Assembly: GCA_905202215.1 (NCBI GenBank)
Contig: CAJKRG010000080.1
Coordinates: 1-6,917 of the forward strand
DNA length: 6,917 nucleotides
Direction: 5' to 3'
Origin: an uncultured Porphyromonadaceae bacterium
GTDB lineage: Bacteria; Bacteroidota; Bacteroidia; Bacteroidales; Muribaculaceae
Shown here one piece after another: positions 1 through 6,266 of the stretch. Position numbers and translations under genes: made by a program. A model generated the notes under the pieces. It saw only the letters and a list, made by a program, of their open reading frames with translations, ran no database searches and was not told the origin of the DNA. Position 1 is the first letter of the stretch, and every line of letters starts with the position of its first letter.

Positions 1-124
1 ATTCTGAGTGTCTTTATCTCTTCGCCTCAGTCACATAGCCACCGCTATGCTCCCTTGGTTCAGAGATAAATCCATCTCAGACTTTTTTGGCCTGTGGTTT
101 AACAGATATTATGAAACACCCTCT
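1..124. mobile_element. Probable non-coding end of an insertion sequence (runs off the left edge)
   Basis: No credible gene lies in this stretch. It holds two short inverted repeats: CATAGC/GCTATG at 34-39 and 44-49 with a 4-base loop, and GAGAT/ATCTC at 63-67 and 74-78. It ends at 108-124 in a 17-mer that recurs at 5281-5297. Read on the minus strand from 124, it begins AGAGGGTGTTTCATAAT, which resembles the GGGTGT-type terminal inverted repeats of many insertion sequences. The small lipoprotein gene entering from the right loses homology to its paralog at this boundary and stops inside this DNA. Together these suggest an IS end inserted into that gene. The transposase and other end are outside the window, and I cannot assign a family. 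Confidence 0.5.
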
Positions 125-416
125 TATTGTAACTTACGCTGTATTCGCTTTCAGTATTTGTGTATGTGCCTCCTGCAAGGAAACTTTCCACGACCGTAAT
201 ATCGGGCAGGTTGGTGCATTGCAGTTTGAGTATGCCCCCCTGGCTGTTGGCTCTGATTTCGTATGACTTGGCACAGTGCAAAGAGTCAGGAGAAAAATAA
301 TCGACTTTGATTCCTGCCGGATTTGAATTGGAGACTTGTGTAAAACGCAGAGCCGCCTCCTCTTCTTTGCAGCCGGCAAGGGCGATGACTATGAAAAAAT
401 AAATCAGGTACTTCAT
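99..416 (-). CDS. Small lipoprotein, C-terminus probably cut off by an IS end
   Basis: This ORF of 105 residues starts with a lipoprotein signal peptide and lipobox (...IALAGC, Cys16). The mature protein begins CKEEE, an acidic stretch after a Lys like the surface-export signals of Bacteroidetes lipoproteins. It is the last gene of the operon, and its ATG overlaps the previous stop as ATGA (413-416). It looks paralogous to its 142-residue neighbour: the segment YEIRANSQGGILKLQCTN lines up with ELIINTSAESGSVTLESSN, and EYSVSYNK lines up with GYTITKIDDN. The neighbour continues for about 50 residues, whereas this ORF ends after about 8 residues (KRVFHNIC) encoded by the repeat at 108-124 and adjacent IS-like DNA. 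I infer a 3' truncation, so it may be a pseudogene. I do not recognise a named family or a function. Confidence 0.6.
   Translation of the reverse strand: MKYLIYFFIVIALAGCKEEEAALRFTQVSNSNPAGIKVDYFSPDSLHCAKSYEIRANSQGGILKLQCTNLPDITVVESFLAGGTYTNTESEYSVSYNKRVFHNIC
108..124. repeat. 17-bp direct repeat, copy 1 (possible IS terminal repeat)
   Basis: The sequence ATTATGAAACACCCTCT here is identical to, and in the same orientation as, 5281-5297. The match does not extend usefully on either side. The two copies flank the whole six-gene operon. A chance 17-base match in a window this size is unlikely. This copy sits at the proposed IS/lipoprotein junction and encodes the last residues before the stop of the 105-residue lipoprotein. 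Confidence 0.7.
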
Positions 417-841
417 ATCGGTTCTTCCGGACTGCGGGTTATCAGAGTGGGGCAGCCTACGGTCTTCGAGCCTATTTTAGCGGTGAGGAGCACGGTCTCG
501 TTTCTGGTTTCTGTGAGATTGTCGATGGCTTCGAACTCTATCCGGAGAGTATTGTCGTCGATTTTGGTTATGGTGTAGCCCATCTCGGAGCTGACATATC
601 TGTCGGCTGTATATTCAATGTACACTCCCCCGGCATTGGAACTTTCGAGAGTGACGCTTCCGCTTTCTGCCGATGTATTGATGATGAGTTCAGGATGGAA
701 GCCGTGAGCATTCAGTATGTTGAATGCTTCAGGAGTGGAGGTACTGATATTCCAGGCAATATAGACGGATTCGTCTTCTTTGCAAGAGTTGAAACTGATT
801 GCCGAGAAAAGAGCGACGATGGAAAGAACTGATTTATTCAT
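413..841 (-). CDS. Small surface lipoprotein, 142 residues
   Basis: The protein has a signal peptide with a lipobox ending at Cys20 (SAISFNSC), followed by KEDE, which fits a Bacteroidetes surface-export signal (Lys then acidic residues). The rest, about 120 residues, reads as alternating short beta strands with no catalytic motif I can recognise, perhaps an immunoglobulin-like or other beta-sandwich fold. The start is fixed by the operon: its ATG shares one base with the TAA of the DUF4249 gene (TAATG at 839-843), and its TGA overlaps the next ATG. It is the intact paralog of the truncated lipoprotein downstream. Its place after a TBDR and a DUF4249 lipoprotein suggests an accessory surface component of the same uptake system. 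The exact role is unknown. Confidence 0.8.
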   Translation of the reverse strand: MNKSVLSIVALFSAISFNSCKEDESVYIAWNISTSTPEAFNILNAHGFHPELIINTSAESGSVTLESSNAGGVYIEYTADRYVSSEMGYTITKIDDNTLRIEFEAIDNLTETRNETVLLTAKIGSKTVGCPTLITRSPEEPI

Positions 842-1842
842 TATGGTTTATTGTTTTGCTGATTTTCTTCCAGCCATTTTTTCAGAAAGTCTTTCAGATT
901 TATTGTATATGATGAGTGGGTCTGGGCGGCGACTATTCCGGCGCCGGTGGAGACGTTGCTGTATCCCTGTATCGGGTCGGAGAGACCGACATCGCTCATG
1001 TCGTAGATAAAACCGTCGCTGAGCTGCCATTTGTAGTTGGCATAGTTATAGAAGCTTTCGGTCACGGTGCTGAGCGTGAGGATATATCCGCAGTCGAGGT
1101 ATGATTCGTCGAATTCGGGCAGATTCATGGTATAGTCTGCGTCGGTGAACAAGATATGTAGCGTATAGTCCTTGCCCGAGAACTGGCGGTCGGTGAAGAA
1201 CTCGAATCCCCATGCCGTACAGCCCATCACAGACTCGAAAACGCCTATATGTTCGCTGAAAATAGGTTCGGATTCGTAGTTGAAATAACCGGGCGTAAAG
1301 TAATTGAATGAACTGTTTAAGTTACCAAAGCTTTCATAGAAATTTTTGTATGAAAAACGATAGTAATTGACTGCGTCGGGCATATCGCTGATTGTGAGAA
1401 TAAACAAAGTATTGAATCGGATACTCATGTTAGCCATTCCGTTACTGTCGTCAATCCAGTAATTTGAAACAGTCGGTTCGCATTTGACGGAGGAGAATGG
1501 CACAGCTAAGGGCACCGTCACTTCAGCTTCGGCAGGGTCGAAGCCCGGGCTTTCTGCCACGAGACGTATATGGTCGCCTTCTTGCGGAATATACGAGTCG
1601 TCGCGGAGTTCTCCGTTGGCATAGACGGATACTTTGGCATCTTTGACGCTGTGGTCGCGTTGGGCGGCGATATCGGTGTAGGCCCATGTGCGGGTCACGC
1701 TCACCTCGATGGGCTCGCCGGCAGTGATGAGCGAGTTCATGCACAGCACCGGTCGGGTGTCTGTCTTGGGTGTGAAATCTTCGTAGCAGGAAGTGAGTGC
1801 AAGGGCGAGAAGACCCGGGATTATTTTTCTTAGAAGAGCCAT
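841..1842 (-). CDS. DUF4249 family surface lipoprotein (TBDR partner)
   Basis: This is a 333-residue lipoprotein with lipobox LALTSC (Cys19) followed by YEDF. The conserved DUF4249 layout is visible. An N-terminal beta domain carries a PVLCMNSLITAGEPIEVSVT-type strand and a KVSVYANGE strand. The C-terminus carries YSNVSTGAGIVAAQT, the usual YxNVxxGxGIF-like motif. DUF4249 proteins are encoded next to TBDRs in Bacteroidetes and are presumed to cap the receptor or capture its ligand at the cell surface. The frame is open upstream to 2001, but that part has no signal peptide and lies inside the receptor gene. The ATG at 1842 gives a proper lipoprotein signal and a 13-nt overlap with the receptor stop, so I chose it. 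Bases 1261-1440 are only about 36% GC, against about 65% at 1681-1740. The ligand is unknown. Confidence 0.85.
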   Translation of the reverse strand: MALLRKIIPGLLALALTSCYEDFTPKTDTRPVLCMNSLITAGEPIEVSVTRTWAYTDIAAQRDHSVKDAKVSVYANGELRDDSYIPQEGDHIRLVAESPGFDPAEAEVTVPLAVPFSSVKCEPTVSNYWIDDSNGMANMSIRFNTLFILTISDMPDAVNYYRFSYKNFYESFGNLNSSFNYFTPGYFNYESEPIFSEHIGVFESVMGCTAWGFEFFTDRQFSGKDYTLHILFTDADYTMNLPEFDESYLDCGYILTLSTVTESFYNYANYKWQLSDGFIYDMSDVGLSDPIQGYSNVSTGAGIVAAQTHSSYTINLKDFLKKWLEENQQNNKP

Positions 1843-4226
1843 GTATATGCAATTGAGGGAATTATCGGTAAAAGGCTTACTTTTTGAAATACGGGGCGGC
1901 CTAATTTGTCGGTATCGCGGCGAATGGCGATTGTATTGCGGTGGCAGTAAGCATTGTAGAGGCTGAATGTCCAGTAGCCGCGGCTGTTGGCTACGGAACA
2001 TGACAAATCGAGCCGGTGGTAGAACGGCAGCTGATAATTGTTGAGCGGAGCCCGCAGATTGTTATAGTCGTTCGAAAAATCGAAGGTGAAATCGGGGTCT
2101 TCCCAGTTCTGCGGCATGAAGGTGAAGCGGTTGCCGGAATGCCCGGTCCACGCGGCGTTCAGACTCACTTTCGAGCTTATGTTCAAGTTGAGCAGAATGT
2201 TGATGGTGTGTCGGTTGTCGAACCGGGCCGGATAGGTGCGGCCGCCGTTTTTGTCTCTGAAAGTGCGGTCGGCCCATGCGAGGCTATAGGCGATGTGGCC
2301 GGTGAACCGTCCGATGGTCTTTTCGAATTTGAAATCGAGACCTTTGGCCGTGCCCTTGCCTGAGCAAAGACGGGCATTCCACATTTCAAGCGGAGGCCGG
2401 AGGTAGTATTCGTCGCGGTATTCCATGAGATTGCGCATGTCTTTATAGTAACCTTCGACAGAAGCTTCGAATTTGCTGTCGGGCGACTGCCAGTATACTC
2501 CGACAGATACTTTATTGGCGGTCTGGGGTTTGAATCGTCCGGTTATCGGTATCCACTGGTCGGTAGGCAGAGCGAGGTAGCTCTGGGTGAGCTGGTGTAC
2601 ATACTGGGTTGTGCGGCTGAATGCTGTCTTGAAAGCCCAGCTGTCGGAGGCACGGTAGCTCACCGACAGGCGTGGCGAGATGCCGAAGTGGCTTTTGCTG
2701 TCGATATGAAAGAATGAGGTGTGGAGGCCGCCGTTGGCACGCCAGCGGTCGCTGATTCGCCAGTCGTTTTCGATGTAAGCGTTGATTTCGCTTGCGTGGT
2801 AAGTCCATGTGGAGTCGCGCGCTATGACAGTCTCGTCGTTATAGGTGTTCTCGCGTGAAGTTCTTTCCGGCAGGAAAGAGTGCAGTGTATAGGCGGCACC
2901 AAAGCGTACACGCGAATTATCGGTCGCGTTCCAGTCGAAATCGGCGCGGGCAATCCAGTCGTTCACATTGTTTTTGGTGTGCATTTTCAGATACTGTTTC
3001 TCTGTTATTATATTTGAAGCGTCGGAATACACAGTATATTCTTCGTGCTTGATGCTGGAGAAAAAGCGTGTATATGCGGCCGTGAATTCGGCTGTCAGAT
3101 TCTGGTTTATGCGATGGTTCGCGCGGGCCTGTGCCACGAAATTTCCCCAGTGCAGACCTACGTTTTCCTCGTAGTCGCCGTCGGCGTCCTTGTCGCCGGT
3201 CTTGAGGTAGTCGTCGCCGAAGTAGACGCTCAGGTAACCCGATGTACGGTCGGTGAACCGATGGTGCAGCTTTGCGTTGAGGTCGGTGAAATAGTAGTGT
3301 AAGTTTATTTTGTCGCTGTTGTTATGGGAGTTGACTAAAGCTAAAATAGGAACAGACAGAACATCATACCAGGAGCGTCGTAAGGCTACCGAATAGCTTG
3401 TCTTGTCGCCTATCGGGCCTTCGAGATTGACCGCGCCCGAAGTCAGGCCGAGCTTTGCCGAGCCGCAGAAGCCTTCGGCCGAGCCGTTTTTGGTGCGCAC
3501 GTCGAGGAACGACGACAGGCGGCCGTCGTATTTGGCCGGAACCGACGATTTGAAGAAGTCGATATAGCGCACTGCATCGGCGTTGAATGCCGAGAAGAGT
3601 CCGGCGAAGTGATTTACCTGATAGAGAGGTACATTGTCGAGCATATAGAGGTTCTGATCGGAGTCTCCGCCGTGCACATTCATGCCGGCCATACCCTCGG
3701 TACCTTCGGTGACGCCGGGCTGCAGATGAAGAGCTTTGATGACGTCGGTTTCGCCAAGAAGTACGGGAGTATTTTTTATTTCTTTTGCCGTCAGCTTTTT
3801 GGCCCCGATTTCCGATGTCTGCACAGCAGGAGCCTCAAGGCGCGAGACGACTATTATCTCGTCGAGCATGTTTTTGTCGGGCTTTTCGCCGGCTATTTCG
3901 GCGGGAGAGTGCAGCACTTCTACCATTGTGCGGCGTTTGTGTTTGCGACGTTTCAGAATCACATCTTTCTTACGGATTTTGAAAGTGATGTCGGTGTCGC
4001 GGAACATGTCGGCCAAAACATGCTTCAGCGGGCGGTTTTTGGCTTTTACGGTGACTTTTACATTTTTGAGAATATCAGATGAATACACGAAGTTTTTGCC
4101 CGTCTGGCCCATTATTTCGCCGAAAACTTCGGCGGCCGGGCGGTCGGTCGCGTCGATTGTCACTCTCTGGGCGGCGACGGCTATGGAAATACAGATTGCA
4201 GTTATCAGTAGTGCTATGCGTATCAT
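1830..4226 (-). CDS. TonB-dependent outer-membrane receptor with N-terminal STN signalling domain
   Basis: This 798-residue receptor should import a ligand across the outer membrane using TonB energy and signal its occupancy to the inner membrane. It has a signal peptide at residues 1-20 (cleavage near AAQ), an STN domain at about 21-92 (VTIDATDRPAAEVFGEI...), a very basic linker at 91-99 (LKRRKHKRR), a TonB-box-like segment LDEIIVVSR at 121-129, a plug at about 135-250 (with PGVTEGTEGMAGMNVHGG and YMLDNVPLY) and a beta barrel to the end. The last residues are YTWLF, a terminal aromatic typical of barrel proteins. It has no CarboxypepD_reg-like domain, which usually lies between the STN and the plug in Bacteroidetes receptors. 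Its ATG overlaps the anti-sigma stop as ATGA (4223-4226), and its stop overlaps the DUF4249 start by 13 nt. The substrate cannot be read from the sequence. Confidence 0.93.
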   Translation of the reverse strand: MIRIALLITAICISIAVAAQRVTIDATDRPAAEVFGEIMGQTGKNFVYSSDILKNVKVTVKAKNRPLKHVLADMFRDTDITFKIRKKDVILKRRKHKRRTMVEVLHSPAEIAGEKPDKNMLDEIIVVSRLEAPAVQTSEIGAKKLTAKEIKNTPVLLGETDVIKALHLQPGVTEGTEGMAGMNVHGGDSDQNLYMLDNVPLYQVNHFAGLFSAFNADAVRYIDFFKSSVPAKYDGRLSSFLDVRTKNGSAEGFCGSAKLGLTSGAVNLEGPIGDKTSYSVALRRSWYDVLSVPILALVNSHNNSDKINLHYYFTDLNAKLHHRFTDRTSGYLSVYFGDDYLKTGDKDADGDYEENVGLHWGNFVAQARANHRINQNLTAEFTAAYTRFFSSIKHEEYTVYSDASNIITEKQYLKMHTKNNVNDWIARADFDWNATDNSRVRFGAAYTLHSFLPERTSRENTYNDETVIARDSTWTYHASEINAYIENDWRISDRWRANGGLHTSFFHIDSKSHFGISPRLSVSYRASDSWAFKTAFSRTTQYVHQLTQSYLALPTDQWIPITGRFKPQTANKVSVGVYWQSPDSKFEASVEGYYKDMRNLMEYRDEYYLRPPLEMWNARLCSGKGTAKGLDFKFEKTIGRFTGHIAYSLAWADRTFRDKNGGRTYPARFDNRHTINILLNLNISSKVSLNAAWTGHSGNRFTFMPQNWEDPDFTFDFSNDYNNLRAPLNNYQLPFYHRLDLSCSVANSRGYWTFSLYNAYCHRNTIAIRRDTDKLGRPVFQKVSLLPIIPSIAYTWLF

Positions 4227-4666
4227 TCCTTGATAGCTATTTCAGTGCCGAGAATGTCGTTGATGGTTTCGACGAGGTCATCGGCGTTTCCTTCATAGTG
4301 AAGCGTGAGTTTAAAGGTATCGGCATTGTCGGGAATGTTGACGATTTCGACACCATATGTTTCCTTGATTGATTCGAGAACGATGGGTAGGGGAGTGTCT
4401 TCGAAGTCGATGGCCCGGACGGCGTATCGCGGTGCCGTAGGCGCGGCCGGGGTAATTTCGGTCGTAGCCGGTTCTTGCAGATTGTTGTGTATGAATATTC
4501 CGGCTGTCGCACTTACGATAACGGCTATCGCTGCAGCCGCGGCAATTTTCCTTGTAGACCACCATGGGGCGGAGCCAAGGCCAAGGCGTTGCCAGCCTTC
4601 TTTGACCGAGAAAGCGCCGCTGCGGTAGCGCCGTGCTACAGCTAATATTTCTTCATCGTGTTTCAT
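4223..4666 (-). CDS. Short FecR-like anti-sigma factor (no FecR core domain)
   Basis: The 147-residue protein has three parts. Residues 1-38 are a short cytoplasmic segment (DEEILAVARRYRSGAFSVKE) resembling the sigma-binding region of FecR-type proteins. Residues 39-60 form a single membrane helix (RKIAAAAAIAVIVSATAGIF). Residues from about 82 to 147 form a periplasmic domain like the FecR C-terminal/DUF4974 fold (IDFEDTPLPIVLESIKETYG, LTLHYEG, VETINDILGTEIAI). The large central FecR domain of classical anti-sigma factors of about 300 residues is absent. Established FecR-type proteins hold an ECF sigma factor and respond to the receptor's STN domain. The position directly before an STN receptor, with an ATGA overlap, supports that role. 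The likely partner is the ECF sigma factor at 6267-6770, but they are not adjacent. Partner identity is inference. Confidence 0.75.
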   Translation of the reverse strand: MKHDEEILAVARRYRSGAFSVKEGWQRLGLGSAPWWSTRKIAAAAAIAVIVSATAGIFIHNNLQEPATTEITPAAPTAPRYAVRAIDFEDTPLPIVLESIKETYGVEIVNIPDNADTFKLTLHYEGNADDLVETINDILGTEIAIKE

Positions 4667-4668
4667 GA

Positions 4669-5211
4669 TTAAAAATCTATGCCTAAACGGATTGTGAGGT
4701 ATGATCGGTTCCTGCGTTCCGTACCTGCGTATTCTATTACCTGATAGCCGTCGGGGTTCTCGATGATTTCATAGACTTCGGTCTGATATCCCTTGACGGT
4801 CAGGCCGATTCCGAGATTTATGCCGACTTTGCGACCCCAGTTGAAACGGTAGCCGACAGATGGCGAGAAGAAGACACCTCCTCCGCCCGTGAGATTGTAG
4901 CCGAGTTTGATGTCGCCGAAGGGTGTGAATTTACCGAATTTCCAGTCGGTGCGGGCGTCTACATAAAATGGAAGCATGCTGTCGCCTCCGAAAGTAAAAC
5001 CGGCGCCGATATAGAGGTGCGGATTGAACTGGTAGCCGTGCGATGTCGATACGCTGAGGTAGAGATAGTCGGACGTGGAATACCCAGGGGTCTTTTCGCT
5101 GAAGTAATATAGGTCGAAGTCGGCAAATCCGCGGTAACCCCGCTGAGGCTCACGTGCCTGTGTTGCGAATGAGCAAAGGGTCAGCAGTAGAATCAGAAGT
5201 TTTGTTTTCAT
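4669..5211 (-). CDS. Small outer-membrane beta-barrel protein
   Basis: This is a 180-residue protein with a clear signal peptide (MKTKLLILLLTLCSFATQA, cleavage after residue 19). The mature part is a run of amphipathic beta strands separated by turns, rich in Gly and aromatic residues (YLYLSVSTSHGYQFNP, LYIGAGFTFGG, VFFSPSVGYRFNWG). It ends TIRLGIDF, with the terminal Phe expected of barrels inserted by the Bam machinery. The size suits an eight-strand barrel of the OmpW/OmpX-like or general 'porin family' kind, and I cannot assign a subfamily. It is the first gene of the operon, with its TAA only 2 nt before the anti-sigma ATG. The upstream 131 bp contain the second 17-mer repeat, and I found no convincing -33/-7 promoter there. 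A barrel gene ahead of the anti-sigma gene is not the usual layout. Confidence 0.8.
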   Translation of the reverse strand: MKTKLLILLLTLCSFATQAREPQRGYRGFADFDLYYFSEKTPGYSTSDYLYLSVSTSHGYQFNPHLYIGAGFTFGGDSMLPFYVDARTDWKFGKFTPFGDIKLGYNLTGGGGVFFSPSVGYRFNWGRKVGINLGIGLTVKGYQTEVYEIIENPDGYQVIEYAGTERRNRSYLTIRLGIDF

Positions 5212-5280
5212 TGCATTATGTGATTGATTCGCCTTATAGACGCAGCACTTTCTGAAAAGTCCTATTCCATATCAAAAAAA

Positions 5281-5297
5281 ATTATGAAACACCCTCT
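5281..5297. repeat. 17-bp direct repeat, copy 2, upstream of the operon
   Basis: This copy is identical to 108-124 and in the same orientation. It lies in the 131-bp region between the divergent barrel gene (5211) and the secreted-protein gene (5343). Eight adenines stand at 5274-5281, running into the repeat. The sequence to its left does not match the IS-like DNA at 1-107. It could be a solo or decayed IS terminus, a recombination scar, or a regulatory element shared by chance with the IS end. Confidence 0.65.
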
Positions 5298-5342
5298 AAA
5301 CCTTTTGCAGCCTCGGCAATCCAATTTATAAAAGCTACGATT

Positions 5343-6260
5343 ATGAAAAGATTATTCAGATGTACAGGTATTCTGCTTCTATGCGGCGCTCTGATGAGTC
5401 CTGTCGCCGAAGCCCGCGGCCGCAATGAGCGTGGCCGTGAACATCCGCAAAAATCTCAACCGGCATCGCGTCCCGGGAATAACGGCAGACCTTCTAACGG
5501 TAATGGAGGCGGTCATAACCGACCTGCGACACCGCGGCGTCCGACTACTCCGAGGCCGGACAACAACCGTCCGTCCGACAGGCATCCGGGCAATAATCGC
5601 CCGGGTAATAACCGTCCCGGCAATCATCGTCCTGATAATTACCGGCCGGGCAATGATCGTCCCGGTCATATGAACGGCGGCCAACACGGTGGAAATCACC
5701 GGCCTGATTACCGTCCGCCGCGTCCGCCTCAGACTGCGCATCATCCCGGCCACCATCCCGGCCATATGCAGCCTATGCCTCCACATCATGGATGGTTCCG
5801 TCCCGCTCCTCCGCCAAAATGGCGTCCTTCACGTCACTGGCGTCCTTTCCGCTCTATTCTTGGCATCGCTCTTGGCACTACTGTCAATCTGTCGATCAAT
5901 GCTTTGTTGAACAATGGATATACTGTGAGTTCCTATGACGGCAATACGGTTTTTGTGAACAATGTGCCGATGCTCAACATGATGTGGCCTGAAGCCCTGC
6001 TGTTCTACAATAATTACGGAGGCCTGTGCGGTTCGCGGTTTATGTATAATCAGAGTTTTTATGACACAAGCCGCTATAATAATGCATATGCATCACTTGT
6101 CGGTGCTTACGGCCCTCCTGTAAGCATGCAGAATACAGCTGGAGGAATGGAAGCGACCTGGTGGGGTTCCGACAACCAGTTCATACGTCTGTCGTTTGCT
6201 TCGCAGTACGATGGATATGGCAGTCCGCGCTATCTGACCATTCTCAGTTTCGGCAACTGA
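5343..6260 (+). CDS. Secreted Pro/Arg/Asn/His/Gly-rich repeat protein with C-terminal globular domain
   Basis: This 305-residue protein has a signal peptide (cleavage after AEA, residue 24) and no lipobox at the cleavage site. Residues 25-170 are disordered and very basic, rich in P, R, N, G and H. They include five near-perfect pentapeptides of type GNNRP at 83-107, His clusters at 133-149 (HHPGHHPGH, PPHH) and a Trp/Arg/Pro stretch at 150-170. Residues 171-305 look folded: a hydrophobic segment (SILGIALGTTVNLSINALL), then NMMWPEALLFYN, GLCGSRFMYN, VGAYGPP, ATWWGSDNQFIRLSF and a final LTILSFGN. I believe similar C-terminal domains occur in other Bacteroidales hypothetical proteins, but I know no function. 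The repeat region could bind cell wall, polyanions or metal ions. It is the only rightward gene here and ends 6 nt before the sigma gene's stop codon. Confidence 0.85.
   Translation: MKRLFRCTGILLLCGALMSPVAEARGRNERGREHPQKSQPASRPGNNGRPSNGNGGGHNRPATPRRPTTPRPDNNRPSDRHPGNNRPGNNRPGNHRPDNYRPGNDRPGHMNGGQHGGNHRPDYRPPRPPQTAHHPGHHPGHMQPMPPHHGWFRPAPPPKWRPSRHWRPFRSILGIALGTTVNLSINALLNNGYTVSSYDGNTVFVNNVPMLNMMWPEALLFYNNYGGLCGSRFMYNQSFYDTSRYNNAYASLVGAYGPPVSMQNTAGGMEATWWGSDNQFIRLSFASQYDGYGSPRYLTILSFGN
5589..5663 (+). repeat. Five tandem 15-bp units encoding GNNRP-type pentapeptides
   Basis: Five consecutive 15-base units start at 5589, 5604, 5619, 5634 and 5649. They share the pattern GGCAATNATCGTCCC and encode GNNRP, GNNRP, GNHRP, DNYRP and GNDRP. 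Most differences fall at the third residue and at wobble positions, so the peptide pattern is better conserved than the DNA. Looser versions of the motif flank the array on both sides. The in-frame unit length means copy number could change without breaking the gene. Confidence 0.8.
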
Positions 6261-6266
6261 ACTCTG

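Noticed and set aside
8..199. Open frame of 63 codons across the left edge
   Set aside because: It spans the proposed IS/lipoprotein junction, overlaps the lipoprotein gene on the other strand and shows no recognisable protein features.
1843..2001. Upstream extension of the DUF4249 reading frame to an ATG at 2001
   Set aside because: The added 53 residues are Arg/Pro-rich, lack a signal peptide and lie wholly inside the receptor gene. The ATG at 1842 gives a normal lipoprotein signal.
3609..4233. Two long plus-strand open frames (157 and 165 codons) opposite the start of the receptor gene
   Set aside because: They are antisense shadows of the receptor's STN and plug coding sequence, without signal, motif or plausible start context.
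5304..5334. Possible promoter for the secreted-protein gene (TTTG at 5304-5307, 19-nt spacer, TATAAAAG at 5327-5334)
   Set aside because: The -33 part and spacing fit, but the -7 box matches TAnnTTTG poorly and the implied leader before the ATG at 5343 would be only a few bases.
5589..5663. CRISPR-like array suggested by regular 15-bp spacing
   Set aside because: There are no spacers between units, the period is a multiple of three in frame with the protein, and the units vary at wobble positions.
5379..5789. Minus-strand and +1-frame open frames inside the repeat protein gene
   Set aside because: Repetitive, high-GC coding sequence leaves other frames open. The translations are Arg/Val/Ile-rich low complexity mirroring the real repeat.
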